Program-made: the position numbers and the translations under genes
Shown here: positions 9,859 to 19,191 of the stretch, piece after piece
Numbering within the stretch: position 1 is the first letter of the stretch
Layout of the letters: each line of letters starts with the position of its first letter
From: an uncultured Verrucomicrobiota bacterium
Lineage (GTDB): Bacteria > Verrucomicrobiota > Verrucomicrobiia > Limisphaerales > UBA9464
Direction: 5' to 3'
DNA: 64,000 bases
Assembly: GCA_903907925.1 (NCBI GenBank)
Contig: CAIVQB010000092.1
Span: forward strand, 62,001-126,000
The notes under the pieces: model-generated
Databases searched by the model: none
What the model was told of the DNA's origin: nothing
The model's input: only the letters and a program-made list of their open reading frames with translations

Positions 9859-10146
9859 ATGGAGTTCGATTGGAACAATCCACCCTTTGCATTCGAGGGT
9901 TCTTTGACGGTTCGGGACATTGAGGAGTCCTTTGAGGATCCGTTTGCGGTTCGGCTGTTGCCGGACTCGCCGCGGTTCGCCGTGCAGTCCAGGTATTTCA
10001 ACCTGGGTCGGGCGGCGTCCGGGGTGGGGGTGTTCAGCGTGTATCGCACCAACGGAAGGCAGGTTCGGGTGATTTGCGCCCGGGCATTCTCCGAGGCGGA
10101 GGAATATTTTTATCAGCGCCGCCTGAAGCTCACTTTGGAGGGCTGA
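9859..10146 (+). CDS. BrnT-like toxin
   Basis: A 95-residue protein resembling BrnT ribonuclease toxins (RelE-like fold). It opens with MEFDWNNPP, has the mid segment SFEDPFAVRL, and ends with the typical RVICARAFSEAEEYFY stretch, where BrnT proteins usually read I(S)ARxA...E...Y. The usual N-terminal KxxxNxxKHG-type segment is replaced by FAFEGSLTV, so activity may be altered or lost. The downstream CopG-like gene and the palindromic promoter support a toxin-antitoxin pair in the toxin-first order known for BrnTA. Assignment is by pattern; a decayed member is possible. Confidence 0.6.
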   Translation: MEFDWNNPPFAFEGSLTVRDIEESFEDPFAVRLLPDSPRFAVQSRYFNLGRAASGVGVFSVYRTNGRQVRVICARAFSEAEEYFYQRRLKLTLEG

Positions 10147-10206
10147 AGTTTTAGGGTTGAATCGGGCGGAGTTAAGCAAGGTTGGGCGGAACGGGAAGGA
10201 TGAGAG

Positions 10207-10488
10207 ATGGCATTGAACGTGTTAAGCACCTGGGAAGAAGTTCCCTTGTTCGATGGTGAACAGGCCGAGGCGCTATTCTGGGCCGAAACCCAGGTGGATC
10301 CGCGGTTGATGCAGGGCGCGACGGCTGCGGGAGCCGAGCAGTCGGATTCGGTGACCATCACCCTGCGGATGGATCCGCGGATGCTGGGACGAATCAAGCG
10401 GGTGGCCCGCGAGCGGTACCTCAACTACCAGAGCATGATCAAGCAGTGGTTGAGCGAGCGGATGGAAAAGGAATTGAAGGATCGTTGA
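10207..10488 (+). CDS. BrnA/CopG-like antitoxin
   Basis: A 93-residue protein whose C-terminal half looks like a ribbon-helix-helix DNA-binding domain: the strand SVTITLRMD followed by two helices (MLGRIKRVARER and YQSMIKQWLSERME). The acidic N-terminal half would bind and mask the toxin. AGGA-type ribosome binding bases lie just before the ATG at 10207. It follows the BrnT-like gene by 60 bases and should repress the shared promoter by binding the palindrome at 9791-9813. Confidence 0.65.
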   Translation: MALNVLSTWEEVPLFDGEQAEALFWAETQVDPRLMQGATAAGAEQSDSVTITLRMDPRMLGRIKRVARERYLNYQSMIKQWLSERMEKELKDR

Positions 10489-10526
10489 AGGTTCGAAAGG
10501 CTGGTCGGACACCACTGAGGCCGGAC

Positions 10527-11315
10527 ATGAAGGTTTCGAGTCAATTGAACGTCGCGGGCAATACGCCCCGAACGCTGTCGCCGCTCCCCCGGGAGGCCGG
10601 GTGCCGCCATGCCTTTACCCTGCTCGAACTCCTGACGGTCATGGCCATCATCGGCGTGCTCGCCGGGTTGGTCGTCGGACTCGCTCCGCTCGCCGCCGGC
10701 CGGATGCGCGAAGCCCGGCTCCGTTCCGAACTGGCCAGCTTGGTGACCTCCATCGAGAACTACAAAGCCCGCTTCGGAGTCTATCCGCCCGACAACTACG
10801 ATTCGGCGGCCGGCACCAACGACACCGCCCTCACGCCGCTCTATTACGAACTGTCCGGCGTCATCGTGAGCAAGTCGCCCACGATCAAGGGGACCGAGGA
10901 TGGCGGCTTTTTCCTGACGGTGGATGACGGTCAGCGCCTGGAACCCGCCTGGGTGGAATCAACCTTCCGCCGTGAGGGTTTCGTGAACGGCGCGACCCAG
11001 GAGCAGCGCCGGCGGTTGTTCCGCCATTCTTTCAAGGTCGGGCAACACGCCCAGATTTACCGCACCACTACTGCCGCCGACTACAAGCCCATCGAGATCC
11101 TGACCGTCGGATTCGCCGGGGATGCAACGGGTCGCCGGAACGACGGCTTTGCCTGGCCGCTGAACGATCCGGTTCAGCCCGTGCCGACCAATCCCGGGCT
11201 CAATCCCTGGCATTACGTGTCCTCCAACCCCACCAACAATCCCGGCACGTTCGACCTCTGGGCCGAGATCAAGGTGAAGGGGAAATCCCGCATCTTCGGC
11301 AACTGGAAGCAATGA
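10527..11315 (+). CDS. pseudopilin, GspG-like, with Ala at the cleavage site
   Basis: A 262-residue prepilin-like protein. A 29-residue leader ends CRHA, followed by F30-T-L-L-E34 and a hydrophobic helix (LLTVMAIIGVLAGLVVGL). Glu at +5 is present, but the residue before the cut is Ala29, not Gly. The soluble part begins with a helix carrying NYKARFGVYPPDN, typical of GspG-like major pseudopilins, then a longer beta-rich domain with WAEIKVKGKSRIFGNWK at the end. The ATG at 10527 is preferred over an upstream GTG at 10446 that would overlap the antitoxin gene. It begins the pseudopilin gene run. Confidence 0.85.
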   Translation: MKVSSQLNVAGNTPRTLSPLPREAGCRHAFTLLELLTVMAIIGVLAGLVVGLAPLAAGRMREARLRSELASLVTSIENYKARFGVYPPDNYDSAAGTNDTALTPLYYELSGVIVSKSPTIKGTEDGGFFLTVDDGQRLEPAWVESTFRREGFVNGATQEQRRRLFRHSFKVGQHAQIYRTTTAADYKPIEILTVGFAGDATGRRNDGFAWPLNDPVQPVPTNPGLNPWHYVSSNPTNNPGTFDLWAEIKVKGKSRIFGNWKQ

Positions 11316-11383
11316 TCTGGAAGCCAAAACCCGACTGAATTTACGCCTGCCCCATCCGCTCCCGTTCAACCCACCCGTTCCCC

Positions 11384-12199
11384 ATGAACCCCCACCGCCT
11401 CCCCTCCCGCCGTGACCGTCGTGGATTCACGCTGATCGAACTGCTCACGGTCATCGCCATCATCGCGATTCTCGCCGGCATGCTTTTGCCCGCCCTCGCC
11501 GGCGCTCAGAAGAAGGCCAAGGTTGCCAAGACCCGAACCGATCTGGCCAACATCGCTTCGGCGGTTTCCGCCTACCAGGCCGCCTACAGCCGGATGCCAT
11601 CCTCGCAAAACGCCCGGCAGGCTGTGTCCACCGAATACCCCGATTTCACCTACGGCACCCAGCAAAAGGGCGTGCAGGTCTACGATTCCAAGGGGACTTC
11701 TGGCGGCTACACCCAGATCGCGAATCGCGGCGGCACCTATCAGGTCAGCAACGCCGAACTGATCGCCATCCTGACCGACACCTCGCTCGCTCCCGGGAAG
11801 TTCGCGCAGACCAGTCCGGCGAACCCGTACTGCGCGGTGAACGATGCCGACGGCAAGCCGGTCAATTTCAATTCCTCGCTGAACCCGCAGCACAACGTCG
11901 CCCTGAACATCAAGACCGCCCGGGGCTATGCGCCGAACGGAGTCAGCGAAAATGACGGCGTCTATCGCGATGCTTGGGGTCGTCCCTTCATCGTCACCCT
12001 GGATCTGGACTACGACAACCGGGTCGGTGATCCGTTTGGCGGCAACAGCCAGGTCGGGGCTTCGGACCCGAAGTTCCGTTCCATTAACTCCAGCGTGATC
12101 GTGTGGTCACTCGGGCCGGATGGAAAAGCCGACCTGTCCCTGCCGGCCAATCAAAAGGGAACGGTCAACGAGGACAACATCTACAGCTGGCGCCAATAG
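11384..12199 (+). CDS. pseudopilin, GspG-like
   Basis: A 271-residue prepilin-like protein with leader RRG14|F15-T-L-I-E19 and helix [19 protein letters not shown]. The following amphipathic helix ([20 protein letters not shown]) matches the GspG type. The end of the soluble domain, [15 protein letters not shown], resembles the calcium-binding DGxxG-type closing motif seen in major pseudopilins. It lies 68 bases after the first pseudopilin gene. It is the best candidate for the main shaft subunit because both the cleavage site and the C-terminal motif are canonical. Confidence 0.88.
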   Translation: MNPHRLPSRRDRRGFTLIELLTVIAIIAILAGMLLPALAGAQKKAKVAKTRTDLANIASAVSAYQAAYSRMPSSQNARQAVSTEYPDFTYGTQQKGVQVYDSKGTSGGYTQIANRGGTYQVSNAELIAILTDTSLAPGKFAQTSPANPYCAVNDADGKPVNFNSSLNPQHNVALNIKTARGYAPNGVSENDGVYRDAWGRPFIVTLDLDYDNRVGDPFGGNSQVGASDPKFRSINSSVIVWSLGPDGKADLSLPANQKGTVNEDNIYSWRQ

Positions 12200-12218
12200 G
12201 GCTCCCGGCATCGCCGCC

Positions 12219-13166
12219 ATGTCTTCCCCCACCTCCAGCTTCGTCCGCCGCTCCGCCGCAGGTGCCGCCCTGCGCCCGGACGGCCGCGCGTTCACGCTGC
12301 TGGAATTGCTGGTGGTCATCGCCATCATCGGCGTCCTGACCCTCGTGGCGGTTCCGGCCTTCAAGGGTTTTGGCCAGGCCAACACCCTCGCCGCCGCCCA
12401 GCGGCAGATCCTCGACGACCTGGCCCTGGCCCGGCAGTTCGCCATCAAGACGCGCTCGCCGGTCTACATGGTGTTTTTCACCCCCGAATCGACCGATCCC
12501 AAGGATCAGGCGGCGTTGGGCGATATTCATCTCCAGCTTTTGAAACTGCCCTCCGGTGATTATCGGGAGCGGGCCCTTCACGCGTTGACCAACATTTTCG
12601 CCGGTCATCACGCCAGCTACGCGTTCTATTCGGATCAACGGGTGGGTGATCAGCCGGTGCTTCCCAATTCGCCGACCGCCAATCGCGGGCGTTATTTGAC
12701 CGCGGGCGGCTCGATCTGGCGCACGTTGCCGGACGGGGTGATTTTCCCGGCCAACATGCGGCCCAAGATCTATCAGCCGGACGGCGGGGCGGCGGTGTAC
12801 ACCAATCTCGATCTCAAGTCGGTTCCGTTCCCGGTGGCACCCGATCAGGGCACGCGGGTTCTGCCGGTTTCCTACATGCTCCTGCCGTCGCTGACCTTCG
12901 ATGCCCAGGGCCGTTGCGTCCGGCTGGCCCAGGGGCATCCGACCACCTTTCTCCGGGATCGCTACATCGCCATCGGGCTGGGCAGCGTATTTCTGCCGAA
13001 GACCGGTCCGGATACCAACCATCTGAGTTTTGATTTCTCGCGGCCGGCGGATGTCGTGGAAACACCGCGCGACAACTACACCAACACCATCTTCCGCATC
13101 GCCTCGCTCACCGGACGCGCCCGTCGATTTGTGTGGGGCACACCGCTGGACAACGTCCTGCCATGA
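12219..13166 (+). CDS. Verru_Chthon cassette protein D-like pseudopilin
   Basis: A 315-residue prepilin-like protein with leader GRA24|F25-T-L-L-E29 and helix LLVVIAIIGVLTLVAVPAF, then RQILDDLALARQFAIKTRSPVYMVFF, the GspH-like segment typical of Verru_Chthon cassette protein D. Its place before the B, C and A members supports the call. I use the ATG at 12219, 19 bases after the previous stop; a longer frame would overlap that gene by 80 bases. The stop codon overlaps the next ATG by four bases (ATGA), so the genes are translationally coupled. Confidence 0.82.
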   Translation: MSSPTSSFVRRSAAGAALRPDGRAFTLLELLVVIAIIGVLTLVAVPAFKGFGQANTLAAAQRQILDDLALARQFAIKTRSPVYMVFFTPESTDPKDQAALGDIHLQLLKLPSGDYRERALHALTNIFAGHHASYAFYSDQRVGDQPVLPNSPTANRGRYLTAGGSIWRTLPDGVIFPANMRPKIYQPDGGAAVYTNLDLKSVPFPVAPDQGTRVLPVSYMLLPSLTFDAQGRCVRLAQGHPTTFLRDRYIAIGLGSVFLPKTGPDTNHLSFDFSRPADVVETPRDNYTNTIFRIASLTGRARRFVWGTPLDNVLP

Positions 13167-14020
13167 TCACCGTCGTTCCATCCCGGGTCCGGCGGACCGC
13201 CGGATTCACCATGATCGAGCTGGCGCTCTGCATCGCCATCGTCGCCATCGCCATGGTGGCCATCATGGGCGTGATGCCCGCCGGCATGGGGGTGCAGAAG
13301 CAGAATCGCGAGGACACCATCATCGCCCAGGACGCCACGCATTGGATGGAGGCCATCCGCGGCGGCGCGCTCTTGTTCGATGACGTCACCAACTACGTGG
13401 ATTTCATCGCCGTCCGCCGGCAGATGACCGGGTCGCCCCAGGTGCTGACCAATTATTATCCCGGCATTTTCTTCAACAGTCCGGGTGCGAATGCATTGGA
13501 TCCGTCCCGCCGGCTGACCCGTTCCGAAACGGTCTTCGGCCTGTTATCGCTGCCGAAGTACGACACCCTTCCCAACGATTTTGCCAACAATCCGGTCTCG
13601 CTGACCAACACGGTGACCGCGGTGGTCCGGGCCTTCAGCGGGTCGTTGAACGACAAGATCCTGCCGCAAAACCTTTCCGATCGGCCGGCCGACAGCCAGT
13701 TGGGCTTCGCCTTTCGCTACCTCATGCGGGTGGAGATCGTGCCGGTGGCCACACTGCCGAAGGATCGGTCGCCCCTCGGACTCCGTCAGTGGGCCGCCAT
13801 GCAACGCGGATTGTATGATGTCCGGCTGACCTTTGACTGGCCGGTCTCGGGGACGGATTTCGCGGTCCGGACTGGATCCAGCCAGCGCACCTTCCGCACC
13901 CAGGTGGCCGCGCAGGACCGGTATCAGCGCGATACCAACGGCAACATCATCAAGGCGCCTTCCTCCACCATCAACCTTCGCCAACTGGCGCCGGCGTCGA
14001 GCCGGTTGCCGGTCCTCTGA
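13163..14020 (+). CDS. Verru_Chthon cassette protein B-like pseudopilin
   Basis: A 285-residue protein with leader TAG14|F15-T-M-I-E19 and helix ALCIAIVAIAMVAIMGVMPAG, followed by DTIIAQDATHWMEAIRGGA, a GspI/PilV-like start that fits Verru_Chthon cassette protein B. The body is beta-rich without known catalytic motifs. It overlaps the D-like gene by four bases and precedes the C-like gene by six. In GspI-like proteins this position belongs to the minor pseudopilins that form the tip complex with H, J and K types; that role here is inferred from order. Confidence 0.82.
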   Translation: MITVVPSRVRRTAGFTMIELALCIAIVAIAMVAIMGVMPAGMGVQKQNREDTIIAQDATHWMEAIRGGALLFDDVTNYVDFIAVRRQMTGSPQVLTNYYPGIFFNSPGANALDPSRRLTRSETVFGLLSLPKYDTLPNDFANNPVSLTNTVTAVVRAFSGSLNDKILPQNLSDRPADSQLGFAFRYLMRVEIVPVATLPKDRSPLGLRQWAAMQRGLYDVRLTFDWPVSGTDFAVRTGSSQRTFRTQVAAQDRYQRDTNGNIIKAPSSTINLRQLAPASSRLPVL

Positions 14021-14026
14021 ACGGAC

Positions 14027-14950
14027 ATGAAAACCACTTTTCATCCGCAATCGGAGCGGCGGCAGCGGGCCGGGTTCTCCCTGCTGGAGCTGTTGGTCGC
14101 CGTCGGTCTGCTTTCAGTGCTGGTGCTCGCGCTGTACGCGATGTTTGACCAGACCCAAAAGGCGTTGCACGCCAACATCGCCCAGACCGATGTCATGGAG
14201 GGTGGCCGGACATCCCTCGATTTGCTGGCCAAGGAAGTGGAACGGGCCCACCCCACCGGCGTCACTGGTCCGACCAACAACCCGGTCTACAATGTCGTGA
14301 TCCGCAAGCGTCCGCTGACCCCCGGGATGGGTCCGGGCGGAAGGGATGTCATTCACCGGGATGCGACGTTCTCGGAATTGTTCTATGTGCTGCCGATCCG
14401 CGATCGCGTCTGGTCCGCCGCCGGTCTGTATGTCGCCCACGAGACGAATGCCTCCCAGTTGGTGCCGGTGATCGAAGGCGTCGAGAGCGTTGGGACGCTG
14501 TACCGTTACCAGGCGCCGACCAACGTGTTCGTTCGCGGACCCGCTGCGACCACCCAACTGGCCCGATTATTCGCGGACTACGACGATTCGCGGAATGCGG
14601 CCCGGCTGGCGCGGGCGCAGAACTCAACCCGCATTCTCGACGGCATCGTCTTTTTCCGGGTGCTGCCGTTCGGCGGAACCGGGATACCCCTGGACGGAAA
14701 TGCAATTCCCGTCACGACCGTCGTCACCAACGTCAACATTGCCCGCCCGTATCAGGGCACCTACCTCACCACCTTTGCCGGTTCGTCGATGCCGAGCGCC
14801 CTCGAGGTCGAGTTTGGTGTGCTGCCGCCGAAATCACTCATTCAATACCGCTCGGTCCCCGACAAGCTGAAGGCGGGTTACCTCGCCAAGCACGCCGCCG
14901 AGATTCTCCTGTTCCGTCAGCGGATCGCCCTCCGCTCCGCACTCCCATGA
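14027..14950 (+). CDS. Verru_Chthon cassette protein C-like pseudopilin
   Basis: A 307-residue protein with leader RAG16|F17-S-L-L-E21 and helix LLVAVGLLSVLVLALYAMF, then DVMEGGRTSLDLLAKEVERA, the GspJ/PilW-like helix expected of Verru_Chthon cassette protein C. The last part, VEFGVLPPKSLIQYRSVPD, looks like the C-terminal half of this family. It overlaps the following large gene by four bases (ATGA at 14947-14950). Both position and N-terminus match a GspJ-type minor pseudopilin. Confidence 0.82.
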   Translation: MKTTFHPQSERRQRAGFSLLELLVAVGLLSVLVLALYAMFDQTQKALHANIAQTDVMEGGRTSLDLLAKEVERAHPTGVTGPTNNPVYNVVIRKRPLTPGMGPGGRDVIHRDATFSELFYVLPIRDRVWSAAGLYVAHETNASQLVPVIEGVESVGTLYRYQAPTNVFVRGPAATTQLARLFADYDDSRNAARLARAQNSTRILDGIVFFRVLPFGGTGIPLDGNAIPVTTVVTNVNIARPYQGTYLTTFAGSSMPSALEVEFGVLPPKSLIQYRSVPDKLKAGYLAKHAAEILLFRQRIALRSALP

Positions 14951-17900
14951 ACCTACCCGTCGTCCATCGCCGCCGGGGCATCGCGTTGGTCATCACCCTG
15001 ATCATGCTTTCGGTGGTGACCATCACCGCGGTCGCCTTTCTCGCCGTCAGCCGCCGGGAACGCGGTGCCGTGTCCGCCAGCGGTGAACAGATCGATGCCC
15101 GGTTTGCCACCGACACGGCGTTGAGCCGCGCCGAGTTGGAGATCGCCTCCCGGATGCTCGCCAACGGAAACGTCAACGCGTTTCCCTACATGGTGTCCAC
15201 CAACTACCTCAATCCGCGTTTCGACCTGGCCCTGCCGTCCTACGCGGATTCCGGCAATTTCGACATCCTCACCAACGTCGGTTACATCAAGAATCCGACC
15301 CATAATCAGGGCTTCAATCTTGGGAATCTCGGCGATCGCAAATTGTACCGCCGGATGCTCGCCAATCTCTTCTACGAGCCCCGCCCGCCGGTGTTCATTT
15401 CCACCAACCGCGATCCCAGCCTTCCGCCCGAGTTTCGGTTCTATCTCGATCTCAACCGGAACGGCAAATTCGAATCAAATGGCATCGTCCGCCTGACCGA
15501 CAATCTCGGCCACACCAACCGGCTCCCGGCGGAGTTCATGGTGGGGGATCCGGAGTGGATCGGTGTTCTGGAGTATCCAGATGCCCCGCATTCCGGCACC
15601 AACCGCTTCGTGTATCGTTACGCCTATGTGGTGATTCCCACCGGCCGGACCCTCGACCTGAGTTCCGCCCACAACGCGGCGAAACAGCAGGACAATTTCA
15701 CCGGTGGTTACCTCCGCAATCAGGGTGTGGGTGCATGGGAGCTCAACCTCGCCGGTTTTCTCAGCGACCTGAATACCAATGTCTGGCCGTCCGCCGCCGC
15801 CGATTACATCTACGGCACAACGAAGGGTTCCCTCAACTCCGGCATGGCGTTCGATGATGCGGGAAAGTTCCTCTCCTACCGCCGCTCGAACCCGGCCCGA
15901 ACCAGCGTCACCCGGCCAACCGCCGCGGTGGATTTGTTCAACACCGAGGCGGGTGTGGGCACCTCGGCGGCCACCCAGAACCGGTTTTCGGGGGACCGGG
16001 TGGACTATTACTCCGATGGTCCGGTCATCTCGTTGCTCGCCGACGTGATGAACCCGACCCGGGTGCTGTCCATCGACAACGCCAACCAAGCGTGGTCGGG
16101 CGGTGACGTGACGAATGCCTTGTCAGATTTCAACGACGTGTTTTCGGTGGAATCGCGCACCGCGGACACCAGCCGCGGGACACTTGCGCAGAAGCTCACC
16201 GGTCAGACCGCGGCGACCTTCCCCAAGAGTTCCTACGACAATTATACATTTTACCGGTTGCTGGGACAGGCCGGCACCGACACCTCCGACGCCCGATTCG
16301 AGTCGTACCTCGATCCCTCCGGAAACTTCGGCCGCCGGGTCCGGTTGCATATGAACTTCCAGCAGTCGAATCCGAACGGAAGCGACGCCGCCGCCGCCAG
16401 CGTGGCCGGCTTGCGCGACTGGACGCCGATCTCCTGGTTCACCAATGCCGCCGACCGGTTGTTGACCAGTGAGTTCACCAATGGCCTGCCGCGCGGTGGG
16501 TTCCCCGGTCTCGCCATTCAGGGCCGCGTCACGGTGCGGGACAATGCCAACCGGAATTTCCTCACCAACTATTCGTATTCCGCGCAGACCCACCGGCTGC
16601 TGCAGGTCGCCGCCAATATCTTCGACTACACGACCAATCGTCCCAACGGGAGTGGTTACCCGTACGCGCCCTCGGTCTTTCAGCCGCTGCTGTACCGGAC
16701 CGGCAAGGGGTCGGTTTCGGATCCGTTGACGGTGCGACTGGCGTCCTTCCTGGAGGTTACCAATTCGTCCTCGCTGCTTTCATTGCCGTGGGTGGACCTC
16801 GAGGATCAGGGCTTCAACCCGGCCTTCAATCTCGGTCGCTTGGACAGCCGGCCCGATGCCCCACCGATCGCCCGGTACGTGAACGTGCCGCTGGTGGTGG
16901 GAGCCAAAAAAGGTTTCCCGAATTTCAACGAGGGCTTCTGGCAGAGCACGCTGCAGGTCACCCGCCGTCTGTTCGCGGTTAAGAACAGTGCCACCGCCCC
17001 GGCGATCGCCACCAACCAGATGCCGTTCCAGGGCCAGAATGCCGCGGGCATCACCACGGAGGCGCAGTACCGGTTTGACCTCCGCAACACCGCCTCGGTC
17101 GAACTGTGGAACTCCTACTCGAATGTTTTTCCGCGGCAGGTCCGCATCATTGTCACCAACATCGTCACCTACGGACTCTACAAACAATTCCCCGGCGGAG
17201 TGGCGACGCGGGTGGTCGGTGAAACCCTTCGTGCCCGCGGTACCAATTTCCTCGTCCCGGCGAAAACGTGGTCCGGCTACCAGTTCACCAACGCGCTCAA
17301 CGACCTCACGACATTCAGCTTTGTCTACGATCACATCGCCAACCGGATGTACCTCGGCAATTCGACCAACCTCGGGACGGTCAACGTCGAGTTGGCGGCA
17401 CCCAATCTCAATCTGGTCGCGACCAACTGGCTCTATTACGCGCTCGTCGATGAAGGGACCAAGTCGGTCCTCGACTACGTGAGCTTCAAGAGCGTTCTGT
17501 CTGAAACCAACGTGCTGCGGTTTCTCGGAATTGATGCGCAAAGCCGTGCGGCGGCATCGCTTCCGGGGGTGCGGCCGGCCGCGGGGGCCAGTCTGCGGAT
17601 GACGGATTTCTGGCTCACCAACCGGGTCTTTGCCGGCCATACGCTGGGCATCGACAATCAGATGAAGGTGTCGCTGGGCTGGTTGCAGACCGATACCCTG
17701 CTGTGGCGCGATGCGTTCGGTGTGCCGCAGAGCCAGTACGATCAGGCCAAGAGCATTCATGGGCTGTTCTATTTCCTGTATCACCGTTTCCCACTTTACC
17801 CGGTGCTGCCCGATGCCGAACAACGCCGGATCGCCGCCGCCATCGATTCCGCGCGACCCACCCGGGTTCAGGTTGGATTCAATCCCTCCTCGTTGATCTT

Positions 17901-19173
17901 TCTGACCGACCGGCGTCAGGCGAACGATCCGTTGGTCCATTATCATCCCGAGGATTTGCGGCCCGGCTACACGGTGTTCGCCGACTCCGGTTCCTACAGC
18001 GAATTGTTGGTCTCGGAGGGCCGCTTCAATTCGACCAACTCCGGATTCCAATTGTCGCAGCATTCCGTCACCAATCTCGCCGGCCTTTCCCTCGCCGAAA
18101 AGAAGCGCCGCCAGGCGGTGATCGCCTACGCGCCGTGGGGATTTGAACAGCAATTGCAGTTGAAGGCGGATCCCGCCACCGGCAAGAGCACCGGGACCAC
18201 CTCGCTCGGATTGGCCACCGATTATTCCTACAAAGATCCGTTCATCACCAAGTCCGATGACTGGGCCTTCCCGACCACGCCGCAATTCAAGTTCCCCAAC
18301 GTGGGTTTCATCGGCCGCGTCCATCGTGGGACGCCCTGGCAGACGGTGTATTTGAAATCGGCGGTGGCCGATCAGGGAATTCCCTCGCCGGGCGCGCCTT
18401 CCATCATGTCCGCCCAGAAGAACTGGCTGGCCTGGTCGGGCAATGCCTTCACCCATCCGGTCGCGGACTGGAAACTCGTCGATCTCTTCACCACCGCGCT
18501 CAACGACAACGCCGCCCGCGGTCTGATCTCCGCGAACCAGACCAACCTCGCCGCCTGGTCGGCATTGCTGTCCGGCGTGCCGGTCCTGACCAACACCGGT
18601 GTCGTTGCAAACCGCAACAATCCGCAACCATTGTTCATCCGGCCGAATTCGGTGGAACTCCGGCAGGTGGTCGGCGGTTATACCAACGCGAGCGGTGCCC
18701 GCATCCCGGGCATCGTGCAGTGGCGCAATGCCACCAACGGCATCGCTCTCTTTGCCAAGGGATTTCCGGCCCTCTCACTGGCACCTGGCGGTTACTACAC
18801 CAATCTGGGATCGATTCTTTCGGTGCCCACCCTGTCGGATCGATCGCCCTTCATTGATTCGCGGACCGACCTCGTCCTCCACACCAACATCACCGACGAA
18901 GTGATGGAGCGCATCCCGCAGCAGATCCTGTCGCTCCTCCGTCCCGACGAGCCGCGCGCCGTGATTTATTCCTTCGGCCAATCGTTGAAGCCGGCCGCCA
19001 ATTCGCTGATCACCGCACCCGGTGTTTTCTACGGACTCTGCACCAACTATCAGGTGACCGGGGAATACGCCACCAAGACGGTGGTGCGTTTTGACGGGGT
19101 CCCCAACACTCGCGCCTCCGCTGGGCTGCGTACCGTGGTCGAGGATCATCGCGTGTTGTTTCCCGGAAACTGA
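14947..19173 (+). CDS. Verru_Chthon cassette protein A, GspK-like giant pseudopilin
   Basis: A 1408-residue protein with a short basic leader ending RRRG11 followed by I12-A-L-V-I16 and the helix TLIMLSVVTITAVAFLAV. The Glu at +5 is absent, exactly as in GspK and PilX, the tip subunits that cap the pseudopilus. The rest is a very long extracytoplasmic region rich in Thr, Asn, Tyr and Arg, with no catalytic motif I can see. GspK is usually near 300 residues, so about 1100 residues are extra. It matches the known Verru_Chthon cassette protein A in length, N-terminus and place at the end of the cassette. Confidence 0.85.
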   Translation: MNLPVVHRRRGIALVITLIMLSVVTITAVAFLAVSRRERGAVSASGEQIDARFATDTALSRAELEIASRMLANGNVNAFPYMVSTNYLNPRFDLALPSYADSGNFDILTNVGYIKNPTHNQGFNLGNLGDRKLYRRMLANLFYEPRPPVFISTNRDPSLPPEFRFYLDLNRNGKFESNGIVRLTDNLGHTNRLPAEFMVGDPEWIGVLEYPDAPHSGTNRFVYRYAYVVIPTGRTLDLSSAHNAAKQQDNFTGGYLRNQGVGAWELNLAGFLSDLNTNVWPSAAADYIYGTTKGSLNSGMAFDDAGKFLSYRRSNPARTSVTRPTAAVDLFNTEAGVGTSAATQNRFSGDRVDYYSDGPVISLLADVMNPTRVLSIDNANQAWSGGDVTNALSDFNDVFSVESRTADTSRGTLAQKLTGQTAATFPKSSYDNYTFYRLLGQAGTDTSDARFESYLDPSGNFGRRVRLHMNFQQSNPNGSDAAAASVAGLRDWTPISWFTNAADRLLTSEFTNGLPRGGFPGLAIQGRVTVRDNANRNFLTNYSYSAQTHRLLQVAANIFDYTTNRPNGSGYPYAPSVFQPLLYRTGKGSVSDPLTVRLASFLEVTNSSSLLSLPWVDLEDQGFNPAFNLGRLDSRPDAPPIARYVNVPLVVGAKKGFPNFNEGFWQSTLQVTRRLFAVKNSATAPAIATNQMPFQGQNAAGITTEAQYRFDLRNTASVELWNSYSNVFPRQVRIIVTNIVTYGLYKQFPGGVATRVVGETLRARGTNFLVPAKTWSGYQFTNALNDLTTFSFVYDHIANRMYLGNSTNLGTVNVELAAPNLNLVATNWLYYALVDEGTKSVLDYVSFKSVLSETNVLRFLGIDAQSRAAASLPGVRPAAGASLRMTDFWLTNRVFAGHTLGIDNQMKVSLGWLQTDTLLWRDAFGVPQSQYDQAKSIHGLFYFLYHRFPLYPVLPDAEQRRIAAAIDSARPTRVQVGFNPSSLIFLTDRRQANDPLVHYHPEDLRPGYTVFADSGSYSELLVSEGRFNSTNSGFQLSQHSVTNLAGLSLAEKKRRQAVIAYAPWGFEQQLQLKADPATGKSTGTTSLGLATDYSYKDPFITKSDDWAFPTTPQFKFPNVGFIGRVHRGTPWQTVYLKSAVADQGIPSPGAPSIMSAQKNWLAWSGNAFTHPVADWKLVDLFTTALNDNAARGLISANQTNLAAWSALLSGVPVLTNTGVVANRNNPQPLFIRPNSVELRQVVGGYTNASGARIPGIVQWRNATNGIALFAKGFPALSLAPGGYYTNLGSILSVPTLSDRSPFIDSRTDLVLHTNITDEVMERIPQQILSLLRPDEPRAVIYSFGQSLKPAANSLITAPGVFYGLCTNYQVTGEYATKTVVRFDGVPNTRASAGLRTVVEDHRVLFPGN

Positions 19174-19191
19174 TTTTTGCTACTGTCCCCT

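Noticed and set aside
10446-10526. Upstream GTG start for the first pseudopilin
   Set aside because: It would overlap the antitoxin gene by 43 bases and lengthen the leader to 56 residues, unlike prepilin leaders.
16780-18627. 615-residue reverse-strand frame inside cassette protein A
   Set aside because: Antisense frame with no motifs; the plus-strand frame is the cassette member.
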